A stretch of 16,087 nucleotides of DNA, taken from NCBI GenBank assembly GCA_964411425.1, contig CAYPKW010000064.1, positions 1 to 16,087 on the forward strand, in the 5' to 3' direction. Of this stretch, positions 1-6,616 are shown in pieces. The notes below the pieces were generated by a model. The model worked only from the letters and a program-made list of their open reading frames with translations, made no database searches and had not been told where the DNA came from. Source of the stretch: CAYPKW01 sp964411425 (GTDB lineage Bacteria; Pseudomonadota; Alphaproteobacteria; Dongiales; Dongiaceae). Numbering within the stretch: position 1 is the first letter of the stretch; each line of letters starts with the position of its first letter. The position numbers were made by a program, and so were the translations under genes.

Positions 1-92
1 GAGGCGCAGGAGCCGCGAGGAAGCCGATCTCGCCGATCGGCGACGAAGCGGCGACCAACGCATTCGGCCAAAAATCGCCGCGTCCCTGCGGG

Positions 93-192
93 CTGCGGCG
101 AAAATCGCCTGCCGCGGCGTCGAAGCCCTCGACCGTATCGCGCGATACGCTCTTCGGGCTTCTCCTGGCAGCCGGCGATTTTCGACCCGCAG
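93..192. repeat. Large imperfect palindrome upstream of lnt
   Basis: About 100 bp fold back on themselves around one centre near 141.5. The middle is a perfect 14-bp palindrome, gtatcgcgcgatac (135-148). Around it pair gaagccc (122-128) with gggcttc (156-162), tgcc (110-113) with ggca (167-170), cgaaaatcgcc (99-109) with ggcgattttcg (174-184), and ctgcgg (93-98) with ccgcag (187-192). Small bulges separate the blocks. An extra aaaatcgcc lies at 71-79. The rest of 1-200 shows no recognisable gene: all three + frames stay open, but none gives a family I know and the frame leading into lnt has no ATG, GTG or TTG before 201. The element could be a dispersed palindromic repeat, or a strong RNA hairpin ending or processing the upstream transcript. 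There is no T-run, so a standard intrinsic terminator is unlikely. Confidence 0.7.
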
Positions 193-200
193 CGCAGCTC

Positions 201-1796
201 ATGAGGAGTTCCGAAATAGGCTGTAAGGCGGGGGCCGCGCCTCTGAGCGCGGCCGGACTGGCGGCGCGGATGGCGGCGCTCGCCGGCTGGCGCCGGCGCG
301 GCGCCGCGTTCCTCTTGGGCCTGGGCGCCGCGCTCGCGATGCCGCCCATTCATGCGCTGCCGCTCGTCGTCGTCGGCTTCACCGGCCTCGTGTGGCTCGC
401 GGCGGGGGTGCGCGGGGCACGCGCCGCGTTCGCGCTCGGCTGGTGGTGGGGTCTGGGCCACTTCGCCTTCGGCGTCTACTGGATCACCAACGCGCTGCTG
501 ACCGACGCGGCGAAGTTCGGCTGGATGATTCCGTTCGTCGTCGGCGGCCTCGCCGCGTTCCTCGCCGTCTTCGCCGGCCTTGCCGCGGCCGCGGCCGAGG
601 CGACCCGGCTCAGGGGCGCCGCCCGCGTCGTGGCGCTGGCCGCGGCGTGGACGGCCGCGGAGTGGCTGCGCGGCTCGTTGTTCGGCGGTTTCCCCTGGAA
701 CCTGGCGGGTTACGTGTGGGCGTTCTCGGACGCCATGAACCAAGGGGCGGCGCTCGCCGGCGTCTGGGGATTGAGCCTGGTGACGGTGGCCGGCGCTGCC
801 ATGCCGGCCGTGCTGGCGCGGCCCGGGCGCGCCGCGCACGGGCTCCTTGCCGTCGCAGCTGCGCTAGGAGTGCTGGCGGCGATCTGGGCGGGCGGCGCCG
901 CGCGTCTCGCCGGCGCCGCCGACGAAGTGGTGCCGGGCGTGCGCCTGCGCCTGGTGCAGGCGGCGGTCGATCCGCGCGACAAGGCGCGCGCGGACACCCG
1001 CGAGGACGACGTGGCGCGCCACCTCAGCCTCACTCGCGAGACGCCCGGATTTTCGAGCATCACGCACGTGATCTGGCCGGAGACGGCGGTGCGGTTCCTG
1101 ATCGAGCGCTCGCCCGAGCTGCGGCAGGTGCTGGCGACGGCGGCGCCCGCCGGCGGCATCCTCGTCACCGGGGCGCCGCGCGCCGAGCCTTTGACGGGCG
1201 AGGTCGCGCGGGTGTGGAACAGTCTAGCCGCCATCGACCCGGCGGGCAACCTCGTTGCCGGCTACGACAAGTTCCACCTGGTGCCGTTGGGCGAGTACGT
1301 GCCGCTGCGCCGCCTGATGCCGTTCATCTCCAAGATCACCCCCGGCGACATCGATTTCTCGGCCGGGCCCGGCCCGAGGACCCTGCGATTGCCCGGCCTG
1401 CCGCCGATGGGCGCGCTCATCTGCTACGAGGCGATCTTTCCCGGGCGGGTGACGGACCGCAGCGACCCGCCGGCCTGGCTGCTCAACCTCACCAACGACG
1501 CCTGGTTCGGCGTCTCGACCGGCCCCTACCAGCACTTCGCTGCGGCGCGCCTGCGCGCGGTCGAGGAAGGCGTGCCGCTGGTGCGCGCCGCCAACACCGG
1601 GGTATCCGGCGTGATCGACGCCTACGGCCGGGTGCGGGCGCGCCTCGGGCTGGGCGAGACGGGGGTGCTGGACGTCGAGCTGCCGACGCCTGCGCCCGGC
1701 CGCACGCCGTATGCGAGGTTCGGGGACTGGGCGCTCGCAGCAGCGCTGGCGCTCGCCTCGCTGTTGGCGCTCGCCCTCGGCCGCCGCGACATTTGA
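201..1796 (+). CDS. lnt: Apolipoprotein N-acyltransferase
   Basis: Inner-membrane enzyme that adds the third acyl chain, taken from phospholipid, to the N-terminal cysteine of lipoproteins, the last step before Lol export. The 531-aa product has hydrophobic membrane segments through about residue 235, with the family motif FGGFPWNLAGY at 161-171. A periplasmic nitrilase-like domain follows (about 247-495), then a C-terminal membrane helix (about 508-527). The nitrilase triad is visible: E294 in WPETA, K357 in YDKFHLVPLGEY and C408 in ICYE, matching E267/K335/C387 of the E. coli enzyme. The start is uncertain: ATG 201 has a weak ribosome site, and ATG 270 (residue 24, MAALAGWRRRG) would also keep all conserved parts. 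In many alphaproteobacteria this gene precedes an HTH regulator and metK, as here. The identification is firm; only the N-terminus is in doubt. Confidence 0.95.
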   Translation: MRSSEIGCKAGAAPLSAAGLAARMAALAGWRRRGAAFLLGLGAALAMPPIHALPLVVVGFTGLVWLAAGVRGARAAFALGWWWGLGHFAFGVYWITNALLTDAAKFGWMIPFVVGGLAAFLAVFAGLAAAAAEATRLRGAARVVALAAAWTAAEWLRGSLFGGFPWNLAGYVWAFSDAMNQGAALAGVWGLSLVTVAGAAMPAVLARPGRAAHGLLAVAAALGVLAAIWAGGAARLAGAADEVVPGVRLRLVQAAVDPRDKARADTREDDVARHLSLTRETPGFSSITHVIWPETAVRFLIERSPELRQVLATAAPAGGILVTGAPRAEPLTGEVARVWNSLAAIDPAGNLVAGYDKFHLVPLGEYVPLRRLMPFISKITPGDIDFSAGPGPRTLRLPGLPPMGALICYEAIFPGRVTDRSDPPAWLLNLTNDAWFGVSTGPYQHFAAARLRAVEEGVPLVRAANTGVSGVIDAYGRVRARLGLGETGVLDVELPTPAPGRTPYARFGDWALAAALALASLLALALGRRDI

Positions 1797-1809
1797 CGCC
1801 GGAGCGGCG

Positions 1810-1837
1810 TTGACATTCCCGCACACCATCGTATGCT
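1810..1837 (+). promoter_or_regulatory. Promoter of the HTH regulator gene
   Basis: A perfect -35 box TTGACA (1810-1815) is followed after 16 bp by TATGCT (1832-1837), four of six matches to TATAAT. It begins 14 bp after the lnt stop codon, so the regulator has its own promoter even if some lnt transcript reads through. The -10 box overlaps the left arm of the operator-like inverted repeat at 1835-1863. Inferred from sequence alone. Confidence 0.6.
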
Positions 1838-1863
1838 CCATACAATCGTATGTTGTATGGAGC
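1835..1863. promoter_or_regulatory. Operator-like inverted repeat over -10/start region
   Basis: gctccatacaa (1835-1845) and ttgtatggagc (1853-1863) are perfect 11-bp inverted arms around the 7-bp spacer tcgtatg. The block is built from repeated gtatg/catac pentamers: gtatg 1831-1835, catac 1839-1843, gtatg 1848-1852 and gtatg 1855-1859. The octamer atcgtatg also occurs twice directly (1828-1835 and 1845-1852), 17 bp apart. Because it covers the end of the -10 box and the expected transcription start, bound protein would block transcription. The simplest inference is autorepression by the HTH protein encoded just downstream. Confidence 0.65.
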
Positions 1864-1901
1864 GACGCCGTTACACGCGTCGCCCTAGGGAAAGCGACGA
1901 C

Positions 1902-2354
1902 ATGCCGCGCGACCGCAAGCCTTCCGGGCGCACCGCCAGCCTCGGCAGCCCGAACCCGATCGACGTGCACGTGGGCCAGCGCGTCCGGCTGCGCCGCACG
2001 CTGCTCGGCATGACGCAGGAGAAGCTGGGCGCGGCGCTCGGCCTCACCTTCCAGCAGGTGCAGAAGTACGAGCGCGGCGCCAACCGGGTCGGCTCGAGCC
2101 GCCTGTTCGACCTCTCCCGCGTGCTCGAGGTTCCCATCGCCTACTTCTTCGACGAGATGTCGAGCGCCGTCGCGGCCCGCTCGCCGAGCCGCCTTTACGG
2201 CGTCGCCGAAGCGAGGCCCCTGCCGTTCGAGCCCGACCCCATGGCCAAGCGCGAGACGCTGGAGCTGGTGCGCGCCTATTACCGGATCGGCGACCGTAAG
2301 CTGCGCAAGCGCGTCTTCCAGCTCACCAAGTCGCTCGCCGGCCCGGCGCGCTAG
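1902..2354 (+). CDS. XRE-family HTH transcriptional regulator
   Basis: A 150-aa DNA-binding protein. A helix-turn-helix domain of the Cro/CI type spans about residues 23-84: VGQRVRLRRTLLGMTQEKLG, then the recognition-helix region LTFQQVQKYERGANRVG. A short linker and a basic C-terminal helix (LELVRAYYRIGDRKLRKRVF) follow. The wording and the place between lnt and metK resemble, from memory, the PraR-type regulators of rhizobia, which control biofilm and surface genes; I do not assign the symbol. ATG 1902 was chosen because the reading frame upstream of it lies in the promoter and operator, and agggaaag sits at a workable distance. An upstream in-frame ATG at 1833 would fall inside the -10 region. 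Target genes beyond likely self-control and possibly metK cannot be read from the sequence. Confidence 0.88.
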   Translation: MPRDRKPSGRTASLGSPNPIDVHVGQRVRLRRTLLGMTQEKLGAALGLTFQQVQKYERGANRVGSSRLFDLSRVLEVPIAYFFDEMSSAVAARSPSRLYGVAEARPLPFEPDPMAKRETLELVRAYYRIGDRKLRKRVFQLTKSLAGPAR

Positions 2355-2373
2355 GCGCTCGCCCCGAAGGCGC

Positions 2374-2403
2374 TTGACCGGTTGCGGCCGGTTGCAACAT
2401 AGT
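2374..2403 (+). promoter_or_regulatory. Probable metK promoter with tandem repeat
   Basis: TTGACC (2374-2379) and CATAGT (2398-2403) are separated by 18 bp in the gap between the regulator and metK. Between them ccggttgc occurs twice (2378-2385 and 2388-2395), exactly 10 bp apart, so both copies face the same side of the helix, and gttgcaac (2391-2398) is a perfect palindrome. This looks like a promoter with a factor-binding site inside it. The factor is unknown; the adjacent HTH protein is one candidate, although these repeats do not share its gtatg/catac operator motif. Confidence 0.5.
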
Positions 2404-2408
2404 CCTCA

Positions 2409-2430
2409 GCCCGCGAGCGGCGGGCGTTTT
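2409..2430 (+). promoter_or_regulatory. metK leader hairpin with short T-run
   Basis: gcccgc (2409-2414) pairs with gcgggc (2420-2425) around the loop gagcg and is followed by gtttt. It lies just downstream of the likely metK promoter and 24 bp before the start codon. It is short for a terminator and may be a weak attenuator or simply a leader stem. I looked for a SAM- or SAH-binding riboswitch core here and recognised none. Confidence 0.4.
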
Positions 2431-2453
2431 CCCGCGCTGCACAGGGTTCGATT

Positions 2454-3629
2454 TTGGCCGGCGGCCCACGAAGCTATCTGTTCACCAGCGAATCGGTCGC
2501 CGAGGGCCACCCGGACAAGGTGTGCGATCGCATCTCCGATGCCATCCTCGACGCCTTCCTCGCCGCCGACCCGGAATCGCGCGTCGCCGTGGAGGCGCTC
2601 GCCACCACGAACCTGATCGTGCTCGCGGGCGAGGTGCGCGGACCCGCCTCGGTCGACGCGGCGCTGATGGAAAGCGTCGTGCGCAAGGCGGTGAAGGAGA
2701 TCGGCTACGAGCAGGACGGGTTCCACTGGCAGAAGGCGAAGGTGGAGAACTACGTGCACGGCCAGTCCGCCGACATCGCGCAGGGCGTGGACGCCGCCGG
2801 CAACAAGGACGAAGGCGCGGGCGATCAGGGCATCATGTTCGGCTATGCCTGCCGCGAGACCGAGACGCTCATGCCGGCGCCCATTTACTACGCCCACAGC
2901 ATCCTACGCTCGCTCGCCGAGGCGCGCCACTCTGGCGCCGAGCCCGGCCTCGGCCCCGACGCCAAGAGCCAGGTAACGCTGCGCTACGACAACGGCCGGC
3001 CGGTCGGCGCCACCTCGATCGTGGTCTCGACCCAGCACAACCCGGACCTCGACCAGGACCAAGTGCGCGAGATCGTGCGACCGCACGTGCTGAACGTGCT
3101 GCCCGCAGGCTGGATGTGCCCGGAGGAGGATTTCTACGTCAATCCCACCGGCCGCTTCGTGATCGGCGGCCCCGCCGGCGACGCCGGGCTGACCGGGCGC
3201 AAGATCATCGTCGACACTTACGGCGGCGCCGCGCCGCATGGCGGCGGCGCCTTCTCCGGCAAGGATCCGACCAAGGTCGACCGCTCGGCGGCTTACGCGG
3301 CCCGCTATCTCGCGAAGAACGTCGTGGCCGCCAAGCTGGCCGAGCGCTGCACCATCCAGCTCGCCTACGCCATCGGCGTGTCGAAGCCGCTGTCGCTCTA
3401 CATCGACACGCACGGCACCGGGCGCGTCGACGAGGATCGCCTCGCCGGCGTCTTGGGCGCGCTCATGGACCTGTCGCCGCGCGGCATCCGCCTCCACCTC
3501 GCGCTCAGCCGGCCGATCTACGCCCGCACCTCGGCCTACGGCCATTTCGGCCGGGCGCCCGATCCCGACGGCGGCTTCTCCTGGGAGCGCCTCGACCTCG
3601 TGCCCGGCCTCAAGTCGGTGTTGAACTGA
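2454..3629 (+). CDS. metK: S-adenosylmethionine synthetase
   Basis: Cytoplasmic enzyme making S-adenosylmethionine from methionine and ATP, with release of phosphate and diphosphate. The 391 aa are close to the usual length (about 384-400). Family signatures seen: SYLFTSESVAEGHPDK at 7-22, with the ATP-binding GHPDK at 18-22; the GAGDQGIMFGYA signature at 121-132; and the phosphate-binding GGGAFSGKDPTKVDRSAAY near 263-281. The start is TTG 2454. It is the only usual start codon between an in-frame stop at 2400-2402 and the conserved SYLFTSES block, and aggg lies at a fitting distance upstream. S-adenosylmethionine is the methyl donor for TrmB, whose gene overlaps the end of this one. Confidence 0.97.
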   Translation: MAGGPRSYLFTSESVAEGHPDKVCDRISDAILDAFLAADPESRVAVEALATTNLIVLAGEVRGPASVDAALMESVVRKAVKEIGYEQDGFHWQKAKVENYVHGQSADIAQGVDAAGNKDEGAGDQGIMFGYACRETETLMPAPIYYAHSILRSLAEARHSGAEPGLGPDAKSQVTLRYDNGRPVGATSIVVSTQHNPDLDQDQVREIVRPHVLNVLPAGWMCPEEDFYVNPTGRFVIGGPAGDAGLTGRKIIVDTYGGAAPHGGGAFSGKDPTKVDRSAAYAARYLAKNVVAAKLAERCTIQLAYAIGVSKPLSLYIDTHGTGRVDEDRLAGVLGALMDLSPRGIRLHLALSRPIYARTSAYGHFGRAPDPDGGFSWERLDLVPGLKSVLN

Positions 3630-4342
3630 GCGGGGTCACGCCCAGGCACCTCAATCTCTACGGCCGGCGCAAGGGCCGGCGGCTGCGGCCCGGACGCCGG
3701 CGGCTGGTCGAGGAGCTGCTGCCGCGCTTGGCGGTCGCGCTCTCCGATCGGCGGCTCGACCCGGCGGCGCTGTTCGGCGAACCCGTTCGGGAGCTCTGGC
3801 TCGAGATCGGGTTCGGGGCCGGCGAGCATCTGGCACTCCAAGCCGCCGCGCATCCCGCGATCGGCTTCATCGGCTGCGAGGTGTTCCTCAACGGCATCGC
3901 CGCGCTGCTGGCCGAGGTCGCGGCGCTGGGCCTCGCCAACGTTCGCGTCTTTCCCGGCGACGCGCGGGCGCTGCTCGACGCTCTTCCCGACGCCTCCATC
4001 GGCCGCGTCTTCCTGCTGTTCCCCGACCCCTGGCCGAAGCACCGGCACGAGGGGCGCCGCTTCGTCCAGGCGACCAACCTCGATCGGCTGCAGCGCACGA
4101 TGCGGGACGGCGCCGAGCTGCGCATCGCCAGCGACGACCCCGGCCATGTGGCCTGGGTGCTGGAGCGCTGCCTCGGTCATCCCGGCTTCGAATGGACCGC
4201 CTCTCGCGCCGAAGACTGGCGCCGGCGCCCCCACGACTGGCCCCTGACGCGCTACGAGGCCAAGGCGAGGGAAGAAGGCCGCTCGGCCACCTATTTGCGC
4301 TTCCGGCGCCGCGTCCGCGCCGACCGGCCGTTGGCGGGATAG
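3626..4342 (+). CDS. trmB: tRNA (guanine-N7-)-methyltransferase
   Basis: Methylates N7 of G46 in the tRNA variable loop using S-adenosylmethionine. With a CTG start at 3626 the product is 238 aa: SGVTPRHLNLYGRRKG at the N-terminus; the SAM-binding EIGFGAGEH at 60-68; the family motif FPDPWPKHRHEGRRF at 132-146; ASDDPGHVAWVLERC at 168-182; and the C-terminal LTRYEAKAREEG at 207-218. The LYGRRKG block belongs to the alphaproteobacterial family, yet no ATG, GTG or TTG precedes it in frame near the metK end; the next usual start, TTG 3728, would delete it. CTG at 3626-3628 overlaps the metK TGA (3627-3629) in the same way ATGA overlaps do, suggesting coupled translation. The function is secure; the start is an inference. 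Confidence 0.93.
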   Translation: MSGVTPRHLNLYGRRKGRRLRPGRRRLVEELLPRLAVALSDRRLDPAALFGEPVRELWLEIGFGAGEHLALQAAAHPAIGFIGCEVFLNGIAALLAEVAALGLANVRVFPGDARALLDALPDASIGRVFLLFPDPWPKHRHEGRRFVQATNLDRLQRTMRDGAELRIASDDPGHVAWVLERCLGHPGFEWTASRAEDWRRRPHDWPLTRYEAKAREEGRSATYLRFRRRVRADRPLAG

Positions 4343-4362
4343 TCGCTTTCGCATTCCGTCGC

Positions 4363-4394
4363 GCCTGCTTGCTCCGCCCGTCGGCGGGGCAGGC
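4363..4394 (+). terminator. Hairpin after trmB, possible terminator
   Basis: gcctgc (4363-4368) pairs with gcaggc (4389-4394), and inside it tccgcc (4373-4378) pairs with ggcggg (4383-4388) around the loop cgtc. It lies about 20 bp after the trmB stop and before the next promoter, where transcription would be expected to end. No T-run follows, so it may only pause polymerase or protect the RNA end. Confidence 0.4.
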
Positions 4395-4412
4395 CGTGGG
4401 GCGAGAAAACCC

Positions 4413-4442
4413 TTGCGCGGCGCGGCGTGGCGCCTATATATA
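4413..4442 (+). promoter_or_regulatory. Promoter of the rimP-nusA-infB operon
   Basis: TTGCGC (4413-4418) is followed by the AT-rich run tatatata (4435-4442), giving a -10 box at 4435 or 4437 with a 16- or 18-bp spacer. It is the only AT-rich stretch of this kind in the 215-bp gap between trmB and rimP. A transcript from here would include the two leader hairpins at 4458-4514. Confidence 0.6.
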
Positions 4443-4457
4443 GCGCTCTCGAATAAA

Positions 4458-4476
4458 CCCCGTCGTGAAGACGGGG
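4458..4476 (+). promoter_or_regulatory. Leader hairpin upstream of rimP
   Basis: ccccgtc (4458-4464) pairs perfectly with gacgggg (4470-4476) around the loop gtgaa. It sits at or near the 5' end of the expected operon transcript, five bases before the terminator-like hairpin. The two together resemble an attenuator leader, but I do not recognise a named RNA family. Confidence 0.5.
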
Positions 4477-4481
4477 ACATG

Positions 4482-4514
4482 AAAAAAGGTGGGCGCGCGC
4501 CCGCCTTTTTTGTT
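4482..4514 (+). terminator. Intrinsic terminator in the rimP leader
   Basis: aaaaaaggtgggc pairs with the matching gcccgcctttttt (U·G at the t/g position) around a four-base gcgc core, and is followed by a T-run (4506-4511, then tgtt). This is the classic shape of a rho-independent terminator, able to act on both strands. It lies between the operon promoter and rimP, so it either ends a short leader RNA or is relieved by read-through or antitermination. Alternatively the AT box is not the main promoter and this terminates upstream transcription. Confidence 0.75.
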
Positions 4515-4557
4515 AACCGCCGGCGAGGGAGCGCCAGGCTCGGCGCCGGATCGACAG

Positions 4558-5037
4558 ATGGAGAAGACGGCGGAGATCGAGGCCATTATCGCCCCGCCCC
4601 TCGGCGCGATGGGCTACGAGTTGGTGCGGGTCCTGCTGACGGGCGGCCGCCCGGCGACGCTCCAGATCATGGCTGAGCGCGTCGACCGCCAGCCGATGAG
4701 CGTCGAGGACTGCGCCGGGTTGAGTCGGACGATCTCGGCCCTGCTTGACGTGGCGGACCCGATCGCCGGCGCTTACATGCTCGAGGTGAGCTCGCCCGGC
4801 ATCGACCGGCCGCTGACCCGGCCCGACGATTTCGAGCGCTTCGCCGGCCATGAAGCGAAGCTGGAGTTGAAGGCGCCGATCGACGGGCGCAAGCGCTTCC
4901 GGGGACGCCTTCTCGGCCTCGCCGGCGAGGCGGTGCGGATCGTCACGCCGGAGGGCGAGGCGACGTTGCCGCTTGGCGCCATCCGGCGCGCCAAGCTGGC
5001 GCTGACCGAGGCGCTGATCGCTCCGGTCAAGCATTGA
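4558..5037 (+). CDS. rimP: Ribosome maturation factor RimP
   Basis: Assists late assembly of the 30S ribosomal subunit, binding the S12/head region. The 159-aa product begins MEKTAEIEAIIAPPLGAMGYELVRV, typical of the family N-terminus, and carries the signature EVSSPGIDRPLT at 76-87 followed by the C-terminal SH3-like barrel (RGRLLGLAGEAVRIVTPEGE). ATG 4558 was preferred over the in-frame GTG at 4489, which lies inside the terminator stem and would add 23 unrelated residues. It heads the operon and ends 16 bp before nusA, the order seen across bacteria. Confidence 0.95.
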   Translation: MEKTAEIEAIIAPPLGAMGYELVRVLLTGGRPATLQIMAERVDRQPMSVEDCAGLSRTISALLDVADPIAGAYMLEVSSPGIDRPLTRPDDFERFAGHEAKLELKAPIDGRKRFRGRLLGLAGEAVRIVTPEGEATLPLGAIRRAKLALTEALIAPVKH

Positions 5038-5053
5038 CGGTTACGAGGACGGC

Positions 5054-6610
5054 ATGGAAACGATCACCATCACCCGACACGAGCTCTTGCAGGTGGCCGA
5101 CGCGGTGGCGCGCGAGAAGGGCATCGAGCGCGACGAGGTACTGGAGGCGATGGAGCAGGCGATCCAGAAGGCCGGACGCACCAAGTACGGCCACGAGCAC
5201 GACATCCGCGCCAGCATCGACCGCAAGAACGGCGAAATTCGCCTGATGCGCTTCCTCCAGGTGGCCGACCCGGTGGAGAACGACATTACGCAGATTCCCC
5301 CGGCCGAGGCGGCGCGCCGCGACCCGGCGCTCAAGCCCGGCGACTATCTGATCGAGGATCTGCCGCCGATCGACTTCGGGCGCATCGCCGCCCAGACCGC
5401 CAAGCAGGTGATCGTGCAGAAGGTGCGCGAGGCCGAGCGCAAGCGCCAGTACGAGGAATACAAGGACCGCAAGGGCGAGATCGTCAACGGCCTCGTCAAG
5501 CGCGTCGAGTTCGGCAACGTCACCGTGGACCTGGGGCGCGGCGAGGCCATCCTGCGCCGCGACGACCTGCTGCCGCGCGAAACCTTCCGCAACGGCGACC
5601 GGGCGCGCGCCTACATCGCCGACGTGCGCGAGGAGCTGCGCGGCCCGCAGATTTTCCTGTCGCGCACCCACCCGCAATTCATGGCCAAGCTGTTTGCCCA
5701 GGAGGTGCCGGAGATTTACGACGGCATCATCGAGATCAAGGCGGTGGCCCGCGACCCGGGCAGCCGCGCCAAGATCGCGGTGCTGTCGAACGACGGCTCG
5801 ATCGACCCGGTGGGGGCGTGCGTCGGCATGCGCGGCAGCCGCGTGCAGGCGGTGGTCGGCGAATTGCAGGGCGAGAAGATCGATATCATCCCGTGGTCGG
5901 GCGATCCGGCGACTTTCGTGGTGAACTCGCTGGCGCCGGCGGAGGCATCGAGAGTGGTGCTCGACGAGGAGACCCACCGCATCGACGTGGTGGTGCCCGA
6001 CGACCAGTTGAGCCTGGCCATCGGCCGGCGCGGCCAGAACGTCCGGCTTGCCGCCATGTTGACCGGCTGGGACATCGACATCTTGACCGAAACCGAGGAA
6101 TCCGAGCGCCGACAGGAGGAGACCCGGGCGCGCACGCAGACGTTCATTGAGGCGCTCGACGTCGACGACGTCATCGCCCACCTGCTGGTGGCCGAAGGCT
6201 TCACCGGGGTGGAGGAAGTGGCGTTCGTGCCGCTCGAGGAACTGACCGGCATCGAGGGCCTCGAGGAGGAACTCGCCAAGGAGCTGCGCCAACGCGCGCG
6301 GGCCTTCATCAAGGAGCGCGACGAGCGGTTGACGGCGCGCCGGCGCGAGCTGGGCGTCGCCGACGAGGTGGCGGCGATCCCCGGCCTCACCCCGGCCATG
6401 CTGGTGGTGCTCGGCGAGAAGGGCGTCAAGTCGCTCGACGATCTGGCCGATCTCGCCAGCGACGAGCTGATCGACGGCACCGACGGCATCCTCAAGGACT
6501 TCAATCTGCCGGAGACGGCAGCGAACGCCATCGTGATGGCCGCGCGCGCCCACTGGTTCGAAGGCGAGGACGCCGCCAAGGCGGCCGCCGGCAATACGGC
6601 GGAGGCATGA
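5054..6610 (+). CDS. nusA: Transcription termination/antitermination factor NusA
   Basis: Binds RNA polymerase and nascent RNA, promoting pausing and termination and taking part in rRNA antitermination. The 518 aa contain an N-terminal polymerase-binding domain (1-130), an S1 domain (about 135-204, GEIVNGLVKRVEFGNVTVDL), KH1 (about 230-300, VGACVGMRGSRV), KH2 (about 305-365, AIGRRGQNVRLA) and two C-terminal helical acidic repeats (about 365-425 and 438-500). The two repeats match the long form found in Proteobacteria. ATG 5054 has gagga (5045-5049) upstream. Its stop is six bases before the next gene. Confidence 0.97.
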   Translation: METITITRHELLQVADAVAREKGIERDEVLEAMEQAIQKAGRTKYGHEHDIRASIDRKNGEIRLMRFLQVADPVENDITQIPPAEAARRDPALKPGDYLIEDLPPIDFGRIAAQTAKQVIVQKVREAERKRQYEEYKDRKGEIVNGLVKRVEFGNVTVDLGRGEAILRRDDLLPRETFRNGDRARAYIADVREELRGPQIFLSRTHPQFMAKLFAQEVPEIYDGIIEIKAVARDPGSRAKIAVLSNDGSIDPVGACVGMRGSRVQAVVGELQGEKIDIIPWSGDPATFVVNSLAPAEASRVVLDEETHRIDVVVPDDQLSLAIGRRGQNVRLAAMLTGWDIDILTETEESERRQEETRARTQTFIEALDVDDVIAHLLVAEGFTGVEEVAFVPLEELTGIEGLEEELAKELRQRARAFIKERDERLTARRRELGVADEVAAIPGLTPAMLVVLGEKGVKSLDDLADLASDELIDGTDGILKDFNLPETAANAIVMAARAHWFEGEDAAKAAAGNTAEA

Positions 6611-6616
6611 GGCGCG

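Noticed and set aside
1..200. 3' end of an upstream CorC-like gene
   Set aside because: A CorC/hemolysin gene often precedes lnt in this class, but none of the three + frames ends in anything resembling that family.
2355..2453. SAM or SAM/SAH riboswitch before metK
   Set aside because: Such elements occur upstream of metK in some alphaproteobacteria, but the conserved aptamer core as I remember it could not be matched here.
4479..4676. ATG frame through the rimP leader (MKKGGRAPAFF...)
   Set aside because: It is encoded by the terminator stem and then runs out of frame through rimP; its composition is that of a shadow frame, and its ribosome site is the leader hairpin arm.
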